Origin: Leptospira andrefontaineae
GTDB taxonomy: Bacteria; Spirochaetota; Leptospiria; Leptospirales; Leptospiraceae
Assembly (NCBI RefSeq): GCF_004770105.1
Contig: NZ_RQEY01000019.1
Location: 496,001-560,000 of the forward strand
Length of the DNA: 64,000 nucleotides
Reading direction: 5' to 3'
The number at the start of each line of letters is the position of its first letter. Position 1 is the stretch's first letter. The position numbers were made by a program, and so were the translations under genes. The notes under the pieces were generated by a model. The model worked only from the letters and a program-made list of their open reading frames with translations. It had not been told where the DNA came from and made no database searches. Of the stretch, positions 36,593-46,149 are shown piece by piece.

Positions 36593-36992
36593 TCTCTATT
36601 TCCGGGAATAATGGTAATACGAACAGTTTGCCTTGGTAAGCTTGTAAGGCTCCTAAAATTCCGTAACCTAATAAAGCCAACCATGCGACATAGCTGATAA
36701 AGTCGGTTACTACAGGATTCGCATGAATCCATTTTAAAATGGTGCTTAGAATAGGGAACTCTCTTAAGAACCAAACTACCAAGTATAAAAATACAAATCC
36801 TAGATTTAACTTGATTGCTTGGAGTGCGTGGAACTTGCAAATTTCCTGTTTTTTTCTAAAAAACCAAGGAATGACCCATCCTAAAAAAGGAATATAAGAA
36901 ATAGCAGCAAATAGATTGGGATATTCATCCCCTTCTAATAATCGTTTGGTCTCTTCCAGGAATTCCCGGGTGTTGAATCTCTGGTCAGACAT
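36546..36992 (-). CDS. Small membrane protein (Tic20/DUF4870-like), copy B
   Basis: 148 aa with about four membrane helices. The stretch SYIPFLGWVIPWFFRKKQEICKF, then HALQAIKLNLGF, resembles the DUF4870/Tic20 pattern, in which a short helix pair is followed by FHA-x-Q. A soluble N-terminal 25 residues precede it. It is upstream of, and overlaps, copy A. Its role in the membrane is unknown. Confidence 0.6.
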   Translation of the reverse strand: MSDQRFNTREFLEETKRLLEGDEYPNLFAAISYIPFLGWVIPWFFRKKQEICKFHALQAIKLNLGFVFLYLVVWFLREFPILSTILKWIHANPVVTDFISYVAWLALLGYGILGALQAYQGKLFVLPLFPEIENEVRKILSKIRGTQG

Positions 36993-37032
36993 CTTCTTAT
37001 TTCTCGGGGTCAGCGTGAGAGTTTGGAACTTT

Positions 37033-37121
<89 letters not shown>

Positions 37122-37133
37122 AGCAGTGTTCCA

Positions 37134-37220
<87 letters not shown>

Positions 37221-37274
37221 GGTTAAGGATTACTTTACTGACAAGATGGGGGACCCTGTCAAGGTGATTTACCT

Positions 37275-38462
37275 ATGAGTACGGAAAAGAACCGTAGAGA
37301 AATTTCAGGATTGGTCGCGGAGAAATGGGCTAATCTCGGAACTTGTATTTCTCATGCGGAGAATAAAACCGTTTTTGTAAAAGGAGCGGTTCCAGGAGAA
37401 ACAGTTCGGATCAGAACTGATAAAGAAAATTCTAAACTGATTTGGGGTACTGTTCTCTCTGCTGAAAAAAAATCTACTCTTCGGATCGAGTCAGATTGTT
37501 CAGCATTTCCAGAATGTGGAGGATGTTCTTATCGCCATATTCCGTATGAGGAAGAGCTTCAGATCAAAAAATCTCTTCTAAAGGATTCATTCTTATATGT
37601 TTCTAAATTGGATCCTTCTCAAATTCCTGAAATTGAAATTTTAAGCGGGCCTTCTAACGGTTATCGTAACACTGCCCAGATCAAAATCGAATTCAAAAAA
37701 GGAAAAACAAACGCAGGATTTTATAAAGAGAATTCCAACTCCTTGGTTTTATTTCCTAAAGAAGGTTGTAAACATCTTCCTTCCGAAATGAACGAATATG
37801 TCAGAAAGAATTTAGGAAATAAGAAAACATTTTCTAGAAAGGGAGATTGGAGACTTCGCTATTCTTCCGGAGAGATTTTAGAATATGATAAAAAAGAAGT
37901 AAAGATAGGTCCCTACCTTCCTGAAAAATTAGAATGGTCCATTCCGGCAGAAGGTTTTACCCAAGTGAATCGTTTTCTCTTGGAAGAATGGATGCTCAAA
38001 ATACGTTCTTGGGTCCCGAAAGATTCCGGTCCGGTACTAGAGTTTTATTCGGGAGCTGGATTGATCAGCTTAGCGATCGGCCATTTAGTGAGCCGTCTTT
38101 CCGGTTACGAATTGTCCAACTCTTCTGTAGAGGCTGCTGAAAAAAATGCGAAGAATCTAGGATATTCTCACTTAGAATTCCATACATTGGATCTGAATTC
38201 TTCTCTTCCTAAAAAACTGGATTCTTTCGGTGTAAAACTCTGTATCTTGAATCCACCGAGAGCTGGGGCTTCTTCTTCCTTATTAGATTTTTTGGATGGA
38301 TCTAGACCTTCTCGTGTTATTTATTCGAGCTGTAATCATAGCACATTGGCAAGAGATCTTGGGATCTTAAAAAATTCAGGATATAAGCCGAAGGAAATTA
38401 TTCTTACGGATTTTTTTCCCAGGACCAAACATTTCGAGGTTCTGGTTCTTTTGGATCTTTGA
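37275..38462 (+). CDS. RNA uracil-C5 methyltransferase (TrmA/RlmD family)
   Basis: 395 aa. The N-terminal 65 residues look like a TRAM domain. The iron-sulphur motif CSAFPECGGC follows at about residue 75-84. The methyltransferase core has EFYSGAGLISLAIG (motif I), LNPPRAG (motif IV) and YSSCNHSTLARD, whose Cys is the nucleophile. It is the RlmD/RlmCD type, methylating uracils of 23S rRNA, though a tRNA target cannot be excluded. It starts at ATG 54 bp from tRNA-Ser(TGA) on the other strand. Nothing is missing. Confidence 0.88.
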   Translation: MSTEKNRREISGLVAEKWANLGTCISHAENKTVFVKGAVPGETVRIRTDKENSKLIWGTVLSAEKKSTLRIESDCSAFPECGGCSYRHIPYEEELQIKKSLLKDSFLYVSKLDPSQIPEIEILSGPSNGYRNTAQIKIEFKKGKTNAGFYKENSNSLVLFPKEGCKHLPSEMNEYVRKNLGNKKTFSRKGDWRLRYSSGEILEYDKKEVKIGPYLPEKLEWSIPAEGFTQVNRFLLEEWMLKIRSWVPKDSGPVLEFYSGAGLISLAIGHLVSRLSGYELSNSSVEAAEKNAKNLGYSHLEFHTLDLNSSLPKKLDSFGVKLCILNPPRAGASSSLLDFLDGSRPSRVIYSSCNHSTLARDLGILKNSGYKPKEIILTDFFPRTKHFEVLVLLDL

Positions 38463-38532
38463 TTTTTTACTTTTAGAATTTAGATCTGAAATCTGAAAAT
38501 GGTTATTGGGGTCAGGATCCCGGAGAAACTAA

Positions 38533-39534
38533 ATGCCTATCATAGACGAATACGAACTTCCTTCTAAAAAATCAGATCCTGGTTCCAAGTTCGGCGAGGT
38601 CTTACAAGGCATTTGGTTAGAAGATGAGATCTGTTTTGCAATCGCAGGTGGCGGTTGTAAGGCATTTTACGGTTTGGGCTTTGGCCATGAATTAAAAACC
38701 TGGGGATTAAAACTCAAACAAGTATCCGGAGTTTCCGCGGGTGCTGCAATGGTTCTTTCTTTAATTTGCGGAACAGAAGAAGAATCAGTTTCTTTCTTTG
38801 AAAGAATAGTCCGCAAGAACCCTCGCAATTTTTATTTCACTCGTTTATTCAACGGAGAGAAGGCATTTCCTCATGAGGATATGTATCGTAGGACGATCCG
38901 ATTCGGAATGGATTTCGAAAAGATCATTCGCTCTGGTGCAAAAGTTTTTATACATACGATCAAAGCGTTTCCTAAGGACGATTCCAACAAGAACACATTC
39001 AGACTCGCGAGACTGATCGCAGAAACTGGAAAAGCGTTTTTAGAAGATGAAAGAGATCGAGGCAAGGGTCTACATACGGAAAGAACGTTTCGTGTTTTAA
39101 GAAATTGGAATATGAAAGAAGTTCTATTTACGGAAGCGGACTTCAGGGATCCGAGCGTGATTGAACAGATCATTATGAATTCTTCTTCTATTCCTCCTAT
39201 TGTTTCTTTTCAGAACCATGGAAAAGAATATTATTTGGATGGAGGACTTACGAATAATTTACTTTTGGAAGCATTTCCTCCTAATGCAAAAATTATTGGA
39301 ATACATTACGAGCCAACTACCATAGTTGGAAAAGATCCTCACCTATTAGATCGTTGTTTTTTAGTAACTCCTTCTAAGTCTTTGCCAATTACTTCTTTCG
39401 ATTACACAAATGCAAAAGGTGTGAGAGAAGCTTACGAGATGGGAAAATCGGACGCATTAAAGAAGAAGGATCAAATCCTAGAATATCTCAAAAAAGATTG
39501 GGTGAAAAAAGCGGAAAAGCTGCGTAAGAATTAA
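38533..39534 (+). CDS. Patatin-like phospholipase
   Basis: 333 aa. The catalytic dyad is present: GVSAGA (GxSxG, Ser near residue 75) and YLDGGLTNN (Asp near residue 237). The oxyanion segment AGGGCKAFYGLGFGHEL lies at about 38-54. Such enzymes hydrolyse acyl chains from lipids, and bacterial ones can be secreted toxins or housekeeping lipases. No signal peptide is seen. The start is ATG with GGAGAAACTAA upstream. It lies nine bases ahead of the ABC transporter genes on the same strand, so an operon is possible. Confidence 0.82.
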   Translation: MPIIDEYELPSKKSDPGSKFGEVLQGIWLEDEICFAIAGGGCKAFYGLGFGHELKTWGLKLKQVSGVSAGAAMVLSLICGTEEESVSFFERIVRKNPRNFYFTRLFNGEKAFPHEDMYRRTIRFGMDFEKIIRSGAKVFIHTIKAFPKDDSNKNTFRLARLIAETGKAFLEDERDRGKGLHTERTFRVLRNWNMKEVLFTEADFRDPSVIEQIIMNSSSIPPIVSFQNHGKEYYLDGGLTNNLLLEAFPPNAKIIGIHYEPTTIVGKDPHLLDRCFLVTPSKSLPITSFDYTNAKGVREAYEMGKSDALKKKDQILEYLKKDWVKKAEKLRKN

Positions 39535-39543
39535 GGTTGTACT

Positions 39544-40482
39544 GTGGATAAAATTCAAAATCCGATCATATCGGTATCTAATGTAACTAAAAAGTTCAAA
39601 GATGTAACTGCTGTTAGCGATCTTTCTCTGGAAATTAAAAAGGGAGAGTTTGTCGGTTTGCTTGGACCGAATGGAGCTGGTAAAACAACTCTGATCGAAA
39701 TGTTGGAAGGTATCCAATTTCCAGATTCGGGAAAGATCCAAATTTTAGGCACGAGTTGGAAAGAGAGCGAAACATTTTTAAGAAGTAATATTGGTCTCGC
39801 TTTGCAAGAAACCAGATTTATGGATAGAGCCACAGTTTGGGAAACTCTGAAATTATTCGGAAGTTTTTATAAAGCTCCTGAGTCCAGACTTCATGAAATT
39901 TTAGAACTCACCAGACTTACTGAAAAAAATAAATCCTTCGTGAACAGTTTATCCGGAGGTCAAAGACAGAGATTGGCTTTGGGCGTTTCTATAATGAACA
40001 AACCAGAAATTCTGTTTTTAGATGAACCCACTACAGGTTTAGATCCGGGAGCCAGAAGAGATATCTGGAAAATCCTAGAGGATCTAAGAGCATATGGAAC
40101 TACTATGATCCTCACCACTCATTATATGGAAGAAGCAGAAGTTCTCTGCGAAAGGATTATAGTGATGGATAAGGGCCGGATTTTAGACCAAGGAACTTTA
40201 TCTGATCTTTTAGGAAAACTAGGTGGTGGAGAAATTGTTCGTTTCTCTTTGGAGAATGGAACTGATCCGAGTACTTATCTTCCTGAGAAAGGAAAATTCA
40301 AATTCAGTTGGAATTCCGACACGAAAGAAGGCCGCATCAACGTGGAAAGAATTACAGATTATCTTCCTTCTATGTTGGATTCTTTTTCTAAAGCAGGTAT
40401 CGTTTTAAAAGAACTGGAATGTCATAAAAAAACTTTGGACGACTTATTCCTTTCCATGACCGGAAGAGGGTTGGAAGAATGA
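39544..40482 (+). CDS. ABC transporter ATP-binding protein (ABC-2 type export)
   Basis: 312 aa. Walker A is GPNGAGKTT, the signature is LSGGQRQRLALG, Walker B is PEILFLDEPTTGLD, and the H-loop is TTHYMEEAEVL. It resembles DrrA-like ATPases of drug or lipid exporters, with a C-terminal 80-residue extension. It starts at GTG and overlaps the permease start by 4 bp. It forms a two-gene exporter with the next gene. Confidence 0.92.
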   Translation: MDKIQNPIISVSNVTKKFKDVTAVSDLSLEIKKGEFVGLLGPNGAGKTTLIEMLEGIQFPDSGKIQILGTSWKESETFLRSNIGLALQETRFMDRATVWETLKLFGSFYKAPESRLHEILELTRLTEKNKSFVNSLSGGQRQRLALGVSIMNKPEILFLDEPTTGLDPGARRDIWKILEDLRAYGTTMILTTHYMEEAEVLCERIIVMDKGRILDQGTLSDLLGKLGGGEIVRFSLENGTDPSTYLPEKGKFKFSWNSDTKEGRINVERITDYLPSMLDSFSKAGIVLKELECHKKTLDDLFLSMTGRGLEE

Positions 40483-41546
40483 AACAAATCTATCATTTAG
40501 TCACGATTCAATTAAAAGAATTTTACAGAGAACCCGGGATTCTTTTCTGGGCATTTATATTTCCTATTGCTATCGCAGGTGTATTAGGACTCGCATTCAC
40601 GACTAAGGGAGTGCCTCAAACCAGAGTTGCCATTATTTCTTCTTCGCATGATGCAAGCGGACTTTCGGCGAAGATTGAAAAAGCATTTTCTAATTCTTCC
40701 GGTGGGAATTCCGACGGTTTAGGAGTGATCATTCCTCAAGTTCTGACAGACGAAGATGCGATTAAGGCGCTAAAAAGAGGAGAGATCAATCTTTTAGTAA
40801 AAGAAGATGAGAAAGGAAATTTAGAATTTTCTTTCGATCCGAGCAATGCAAATGCGCAGAGAGATTACCTTCTTCTTTCCAATGCTCTTTTGACCATGCA
40901 AGGAAAAGAACAATCTAGTTCAAGCATCCGAAGATTGGATTCAAAAGGAACAAGATATATTGATTATTTGGTTCCTGGAATGCTTGCCATGGGAGTGATG
41001 AACTCCTGTCTTTGGGGAGTTGGTTGGAATCTAATCGAGATGAGGATGAAAAAACTTTTAAGAAGAATGTCCGCAACTCCAATGAATAAGTTGGCATTCG
41101 TAATGTCCTTCTTCTTCACTCGGATTTTTGTCACTACTGTAGAATCTATCATCTTCTTAACGTTTACATTTACAGTTTTTGAAAATGCTTTTTTTGGTTC
41201 TATTCCAGCGGCACTTCTGATCTTTCTAACTGGAAATTTCGTATTTGCATGTATTGGGATTTTTGTGGGATCCAGAGCACAAAGTGCTCAAGTAGGGAAT
41301 GGACTAGTGAACGCATTCACATTTCCGATGATGGTTTTATCCGGGATATTCTTTAGTTATAAAAACTTTCCGGATATAGTACTTCCTTTCATAAAACATC
41401 TACCTTTGACCTTGGTGGCGGATTCTTTACGAGCTGTATTTATAGAAGGAGCCGGACTTGCAGAGATAATCTACCCATGTGTGTTTATGATCGGGATCGG
41501 ATTTTTCTTCTTGGGTGTTGGGCTTCGTATATTTCGCTGGTCTTAA
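40479..41546 (+). CDS. ABC-2 type transporter permease
   Basis: 355 aa. A TM at about 20-40, then a large extracytoplasmic domain to about residue 170, then five TMs (GMLAMGVMNSCLWGVGWNLIEMR, NAFFGSIPAALLIFL, FPMMVLSGIFFSYKNFP, ending FFLGVGLRIF) follow the ABC-2 pattern. It partners with the ATPase before it, coupled by ATGA. The exported substrate is unknown; drugs, lipids or polysaccharides are all possible. Confidence 0.87.
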   Translation: MKQIYHLVTIQLKEFYREPGILFWAFIFPIAIAGVLGLAFTTKGVPQTRVAIISSSHDASGLSAKIEKAFSNSSGGNSDGLGVIIPQVLTDEDAIKALKRGEINLLVKEDEKGNLEFSFDPSNANAQRDYLLLSNALLTMQGKEQSSSSIRRLDSKGTRYIDYLVPGMLAMGVMNSCLWGVGWNLIEMRMKKLLRRMSATPMNKLAFVMSFFFTRIFVTTVESIIFLTFTFTVFENAFFGSIPAALLIFLTGNFVFACIGIFVGSRAQSAQVGNGLVNAFTFPMMVLSGIFFSYKNFPDIVLPFIKHLPLTLVADSLRAVFIEGAGLAEIIYPCVFMIGIGFFFLGVGLRIFRWS

Positions 41547-41570
41547 TCTATCTATCTGCCAGGAGACCGG

Positions 41571-42668
41571 ATGAATTCAGAATGGAAACAATGGGTTTAT
41601 GAAAAAACAGCAAAACCTTTCTTCTTAAGCATTCATCCGGAGTCCGCTCACTACTTAGCCCAAAATCTACTCGGGCTTTCTAAAAAACTTCCGTTCGTGT
41701 TTCCTGTTTTGGAATCACTCATGTCTTATTCCAGCGATCGTTTGAAAACAAAGGTAGCGGGGATAGAATTTGCAAATCCAGTAGGTTTAGGTGCCGGTTT
41801 CGATAAAACTGGAGAACTGTATCCATTTCTTTCTCGATTAGGTTTTGGTTCGATTGAAGTAGGAACAATCACTGGTCAAGGCCAACTCGGTAACCCAAAG
41901 CCAAGAATTTTCAGATATGCAGAAGACGAAGCTTTAATCAATCGAATGGGTTTCAATAATCCTGGTGCGGACGTTGCTGAAGAAACAATCCGAAAACAAA
42001 AAAAGAACTGCATAAGAGGAATTAACGTAGGCAAAACAAAAATTGTCTCCGAAGAAGACGCAGTAGATGATTATGTATATTCTCTAAAGAAACTAACTCC
42101 ATATGCAGACTATGCAGTGATCAATATATCTTCTCCTAATACTCCCGGTCTTAGGAATTTTCAAAAGAAGGAAAACTTTACCAAGCTAATGGATGGGATT
42201 CGTAGCGGTTTAGGTGGAAAATTTCCAGTCCCTGCTTTTGTAAAATTTGCACCTGACATGGAAAAAGAAGAGCTGAAAGGATTGTTGGAACTCTTACCGG
42301 ATTCTAAATTATCAGGTGTAATTCTTACAAACACTACTATAGACAAATCAGTCTTAACCAGATACCCAAATGTAGAAAAAGAAGGTGGAGTTTCCGGAAA
42401 ACCTCTTCGCCAAAGATCTACAGAATTTGTCAGATATGCCTACTCCATCTTAAAAGGAAGCCTTCCTATTATTGGGGTTGGTGGGATAAATTCGGGGGAA
42501 GCTGCATTGGAGAAAATTTTAGCAGGTGCGGACCTGATTCAATTATATACAGGTTATGTGTATAATGGACCTTTCTTGCCTGTTAGAATATTAGAATATC
42601 TGGATGGAGTTCTTAAGAAAACTGGAGCGAGATCGATTGGTGAATTGGTAGGTAAGAATAAGATCTAA
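41571..42668 (+). CDS. pyrD: Dihydroorotate dehydrogenase (quinone)
   Basis: 365 aa, class 2 (membrane-associated, quinone-linked) enzyme of pyrimidine synthesis. FMN-binding segments include FANPVGLGAGFDKTGEL, NRMGFNNPG, VINISSPNTPGLRNFQ (with the class 2 serine base), KFAPDM and GVGGINSGEAALEKILAGA, with IQLYTGYVYNGP at the end. An N-terminal helical extension fits a membrane-contacting domain. It follows the ABC pair by 24 bp. Confidence 0.95.
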   Translation: MNSEWKQWVYEKTAKPFFLSIHPESAHYLAQNLLGLSKKLPFVFPVLESLMSYSSDRLKTKVAGIEFANPVGLGAGFDKTGELYPFLSRLGFGSIEVGTITGQGQLGNPKPRIFRYAEDEALINRMGFNNPGADVAEETIRKQKKNCIRGINVGKTKIVSEEDAVDDYVYSLKKLTPYADYAVINISSPNTPGLRNFQKKENFTKLMDGIRSGLGGKFPVPAFVKFAPDMEKEELKGLLELLPDSKLSGVILTNTTIDKSVLTRYPNVEKEGGVSGKPLRQRSTEFVRYAYSILKGSLPIIGVGGINSGEAALEKILAGADLIQLYTGYVYNGPFLPVRILEYLDGVLKKTGARSIGELVGKNKI

Positions 42669-42670
42669 TC

Positions 42671-43342
42671 TTATTCTTCCGATATTTTACATTTTCCTTT
42701 TTCGTCCCATTCTGCTTTCCAGACGGCGGAGTTTTGTTCCTTCACTAAACGAATTACTATATCGGAACATACTGTTTTTGAACCGTTTTCAGAAACTTCA
42801 AAATCACCCTCATACCTAAACCAAAATTGTTCTTTATTAGGAGTTAGATTTTGCCCGAATTCAGGTTCTGTTAAACGAATAGAATCTACGGATTTAGATT
42901 TTCCTTTCTCTTCTAAGATCGCTTCTTCTACGATTTGATAGACCTCGTCTTTTGTAGGAGGTTCTTTTCCTGGTTCGGTGACAACAACTGATCTTGCCAT
43001 TCCTATATCAGCGAAGACCCAACCTTTTTCTCTTATGAATTGGTAGATTACTCCGACTGGAGTTTTGGTTGTTTGACCTTCTTTTTTGCGGCTAGTAACG
43101 AAGAAGGAAAATTTATATCTTAGATCGACAGGTGCATTCTCTTCTGGAGCTTCTTTTTCGATCAGCTTAGGCTTTCCCGCAGCTTGGACGGAAAGTATTC
43201 TGTCTCCTGGGAATTTTTTGGACCATTGATTTTGTAATTCTTTTTTAGCCTTTTCCTCATCAGGAGTTCCTGCAATTTGTGAAGAAAGGTTTGTGGCAAA
43301 GGATATTAATAGGACCACCCCGATAATATACATCTTTGACAT
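42671..43342 (-). CDS. Exported hypothetical protein with an internal duplication
   Basis: 223 aa with a cleavable-looking signal peptide (to about residue 23, SSQIAG). The mature part seems built from two similar halves, each with a helix, then a beta-rich stretch ending in a KGWVFADIG- or AVWKAEWDE-like strand. These look like two cystatin/NTF2-like units. There is no catalytic motif and I do not recognise the family. It is convergent with pyrD (2-bp gap) and alone on its strand. Confidence 0.6.
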   Translation of the reverse strand: MSKMYIIGVVLLISFATNLSSQIAGTPDEEKAKKELQNQWSKKFPGDRILSVQAAGKPKLIEKEAPEENAPVDLRYKFSFFVTSRKKEGQTTKTPVGVIYQFIREKGWVFADIGMARSVVVTEPGKEPPTKDEVYQIVEEAILEEKGKSKSVDSIRLTEPEFGQNLTPNKEQFWFRYEGDFEVSENGSKTVCSDIVIRLVKEQNSAVWKAEWDEKGKCKISEE

Positions 43343-43422
43343 AGCTCAGAAGTTTTATCGTTAGGAAAGATCCTTGTCAATGAAATTCTAAATTCGAAAA
43401 CTTTATCGCGGAGGAGAGGATT

Positions 43423-43917
43423 TTGAAAGAGATTCATCTCATAAGACATTCTAAATCCGATTGGAGCGATACTCATTTAAAGGATAAAGAACGTCCTTTA
43501 TCGAAGAGAGGTCGTAAAAACGCGCGGTTTTTAGGAAAATATGTGGAGAAGGTTTCCTTTGTTACAGATGTCGCCCTTGTTTCGCCATCAATCAGAACTT
43601 CAGAAACTTGGAAGATATTACAAAGTTTTCAGAATATTACAAAGGACATTAAGATTGTAAGTGAGATATATGAGGCGGAGTATTCTGACTTACTTAGGAT
43701 CTTAAGAGGTCTTCCTTCTAAGATCAATAATGTAGTTTTGATCGGTCATAATCCCGGTATGGAAGACCTGGCAAATTATTTATTATTAGGAAATAATACT
43801 GACTCTATTTTCGAAAAATTTCCCACTTCTTCTTTTATAAGTTTGGTAACTGATCAAAAGGATTGGTCGGATTTGGGAAAACAAAGTTGTAGGCTGAAAA
43901 GGTTTTGGATCCCATGA
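43423..43917 (+). CDS. SixA-like histidine phosphatase
   Basis: 164-aa phosphoglycerate-mutase-like phosphatase. LIRHSKSDWSD near residues 5-15 holds the catalytic RH, followed by RPLSKRGRKNA, SPSIRTSETW and, later, LIGHNPGMEDL with the second His. SixA enzymes remove phosphate from phosphohistidine on phosphorelay or phosphotransferase proteins. It starts at TTG with GGAGGAGAGG upstream, and its stop overlaps the hpt ATG (ATGA). The substrate in this species is unknown. Confidence 0.88.
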   Translation: MKEIHLIRHSKSDWSDTHLKDKERPLSKRGRKNARFLGKYVEKVSFVTDVALVSPSIRTSETWKILQSFQNITKDIKIVSEIYEAEYSDLLRILRGLPSKINNVVLIGHNPGMEDLANYLLLGNNTDSIFEKFPTSSFISLVTDQKDWSDLGKQSCRLKRFWIP

Positions 43918-44459
43918 AGAATAATATTTCAAAATTTAATAATATACCATTCCAGACCTTATTCAGTGAGGAAATGATTATCGCAAGAGTCAGGGAATTG
44001 GGCCTACAGATTGCAAGCGACTACATAGAAAAGAATCCGATTTTCGTATGTGTCTTAAGAGGTGGAGTTTACTTCTTTTCAGATCTGACTAAAGCAGTTC
44101 CTATACCTATCGAATTAGACTTTATTCAAGCAAGATCATATATCGGAACGGAGTCTTCTGGAAATGTAGAATTGATAAAAGATCTGGATTCGGAGATTGC
44201 AGGAAGGGACGTTCTAATTGTAGAAGATATTGTGGATACTGGCCGTACGCTGAAATTTTTGATCTCTCATATTCTTTCTAAAAAACCCAATTCTCTCGAA
44301 ATAGCTTCTTTATTATTTAAAGAAGGCGGAGAAGAAGTAGGTTATCCAATTAAGTACGTAGGTTGGAATATAGGTAAAGAATTTGTAATTGGATACGGCC
44401 TTGACTATGACGGCAAATTCAGAAATCTACCTGGAGTATTCCTTTATTCGGAAGAATGA
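43914..44459 (+). CDS. hpt: Hypoxanthine phosphoribosyltransferase
   Basis: Purine salvage enzyme that makes IMP (or GMP) from base and PRPP. The PRPP-binding motif VLIVEDIVDTGRTL and the N-terminal CVLRGGVYFFSDL are intact, with the loop ARSYIGTESSG between them. A TTG at 43905 is in frame, but the ATG at 43914 overlaps the preceding stop as ATGA and has AAAAGG upstream, so I use it (181 aa). It is coupled to the SixA gene, and it is convergent with the next membrane-protein gene with a 16-bp overlap. Confidence 0.92.
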   Translation: MKNNISKFNNIPFQTLFSEEMIIARVRELGLQIASDYIEKNPIFVCVLRGGVYFFSDLTKAVPIPIELDFIQARSYIGTESSGNVELIKDLDSEIAGRDVLIVEDIVDTGRTLKFLISHILSKKPNSLEIASLLFKEGGEEVGYPIKYVGWNIGKEFVIGYGLDYDGKFRNLPGVFLYSEE

Positions 44460-45058
44460 GGAGTATCCTCAGGCTTTTTGATCAAAGTTTTTAGTCCGGT
44501 AATAGAAGTTTCCAAATCTTGGATCTTAGGTAAAAACTTCTGCCCATCAATAAAACTTTTACCTTCATTCTTTCCGAGCTCGGAATATATTTCAGCACTC
44601 AGATCATGATAAGACTTTTGTAGACTTATAAAAGAGGATTCTAAATGTCCAGGGGAGAGTGCCTTCTTCTTTACCCTATATTTATGGAATAAAGAAAATC
44701 CGAACTTCGTCAGAACTAAAAAGTAAGCGGGAAGAAGAAGGGTGAGTGCCGTTTTTGTGACCGCAAAAATTTCCCAAGACTCGGAAATCGTATGGCTTAA
44801 AAAGGATCTAAGCCCAGAGATAAAGACCACGGAGATTGTATAGTTCGTTCTTGGTGTCGAAGGGGATAAGGTATTGATAACGTATAATAAAGGCAGGGAA
44901 AGTAATAAAACCAAAACCAAATCGATTGGAAAGAGATTTGAAATCAAATCCAGAAAATGAACGATGGCCTTATAGGTTTTCACCAAGTCGTCTACGGATT
45001 GGTTTAACCTGTCAAAGTCAGCCTTTAGATTGGAGAAAAACTGGGTGATCTGGTTCAT
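44444..45058 (-). CDS. Hypothetical membrane protein
   Basis: 204 aa. An amphipathic N-terminal region is followed by two or three hydrophobic segments (LVLVLLLSLPLLYVINTL, ALTLLLPAYFLVLTKFGF), then a soluble Lys/Ser-rich helical tail. I recognise no motif. It starts at ATG 45058 with AGGA about ten bases upstream. Its 5' end overlaps the start of the divergent gene and its 3' end overlaps hpt by 16 bp. Confidence 0.55.
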   Translation of the reverse strand: MNQITQFFSNLKADFDRLNQSVDDLVKTYKAIVHFLDLISNLFPIDLVLVLLLSLPLLYVINTLSPSTPRTNYTISVVFISGLRSFLSHTISESWEIFAVTKTALTLLLPAYFLVLTKFGFSLFHKYRVKKKALSPGHLESSFISLQKSYHDLSAEIYSELGKNEGKSFIDGQKFLPKIQDLETSITGLKTLIKKPEDTPHSSE

Positions 45059-46145
45059 TAAATCGTTTCCTAAAATTCCAGGATGGGAAAAGAGAACAGC
45101 CCTGTCTCTAAAGCTGCAAGAACTTTCCTTAACTAAAAAACTCTTCCTGGTATATTCCGTTTTTGCGTTATATTTTTTATTCTATCACGAGGCCCATCTA
45201 CCATTAGTTTGGATGGTTGGTCTAGCTTTGATCGGCTATCTTGTATCAGGAATTCTTTTCTGGGGGATCGTATTCGCTTTCCGAAAATTAGAAACTAAAG
45301 TCGTATTACCTGCAATTTTTGCAGAAGTCGGGATCGAAAGACCAACCATCAAATTAGTTCCTTGGGTAGAAGTTTCCTTCTTCGCATTTTCAGTTCTTGC
45401 ATGTTGGCTTACTGGTTTTTTTGAAAACAGATCAGGTATTCTTTTTCTTTTGGTGTATGCAGCTGGAGTTTTAAGCGCAAGACTTATAGACAACAAAACA
45501 TATTATAAAATTGGCTTATTGGGATTAGTTATCTTAGCTTCCGGACTTATCAGTTTTAAAAGTTTGCAGAAGGCGGAGATATTCGTAGCTTACTCGATGT
45601 TCAAGCCCGATTTCGAACAAAAGGATCTATCTCGTTGGAATTACAATGCGGAGAATAGGACCTTACATAACGAAGATCTAAAACTCAGCATTCTTTTACC
45701 GGAAGAGTTTTATTTTCATAATCCTCAAAATTTGAATATGGAAGATAAAACTGGAATCGGACAGATTGCCGGGATTATTTCTACGAGCGATTCGGATCCG
45801 AATCGTTATCCATCCATTAAGCTCTTTTTTGTTCCATTCAGATTCGATAATGAATCTGAACTACTTTCTGAATTCAAAAAGTTTTTGGACCTCCAAGTGC
45901 AAAGAGGAGATATCCAGGAATTGAACGAATTAGAAAGGGAAGTTTTCGAAGATAGATATTTCGGGACTTTTTGGACATTCTACGATGTTCTCAGACCAAG
46001 ATACGCAAAAACAGGAATGTTCTTCTTAGCGAAACACAAACAACCTTATAGTTTGGTCTTTATCATAGACGAAAGTCTGATCAAAGGAAGAAGACACGAA
46101 GAATCCGTGGAAAAAATTCTCACCAGCGTAAAGATAGAAGAGTAA
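45045..46145 (+). CDS. Membrane protein with soluble C-terminal domain, unknown function
   Basis: About 366 aa from the GTG at 45045, which has GGAG nine bases upstream (a TTG at 45030 is also in frame). Five hydrophobic segments lie in residues 35-175. A beta-rich domain follows to the end (NLNMEDKTGIGQIAGIIS, FEDRYFGTFWTFYDVLRP), resembling small periplasmic lipid- or protein-binding folds, but unassigned. No start sits clear of the divergent gene, so the 5' ends of these two genes overlap by about 14 bp. The N-terminus is uncertain. Confidence 0.5.
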   Translation: MIWFIKSFPKIPGWEKRTALSLKLQELSLTKKLFLVYSVFALYFLFYHEAHLPLVWMVGLALIGYLVSGILFWGIVFAFRKLETKVVLPAIFAEVGIERPTIKLVPWVEVSFFAFSVLACWLTGFFENRSGILFLLVYAAGVLSARLIDNKTYYKIGLLGLVILASGLISFKSLQKAEIFVAYSMFKPDFEQKDLSRWNYNAENRTLHNEDLKLSILLPEEFYFHNPQNLNMEDKTGIGQIAGIISTSDSDPNRYPSIKLFFVPFRFDNESELLSEFKKFLDLQVQRGDIQELNELEREVFEDRYFGTFWTFYDVLRPRYAKTGMFFLAKHKQPYSLVFIIDESLIKGRRHEESVEKILTSVKIEE

Positions 46146-46149
46146 CTTT

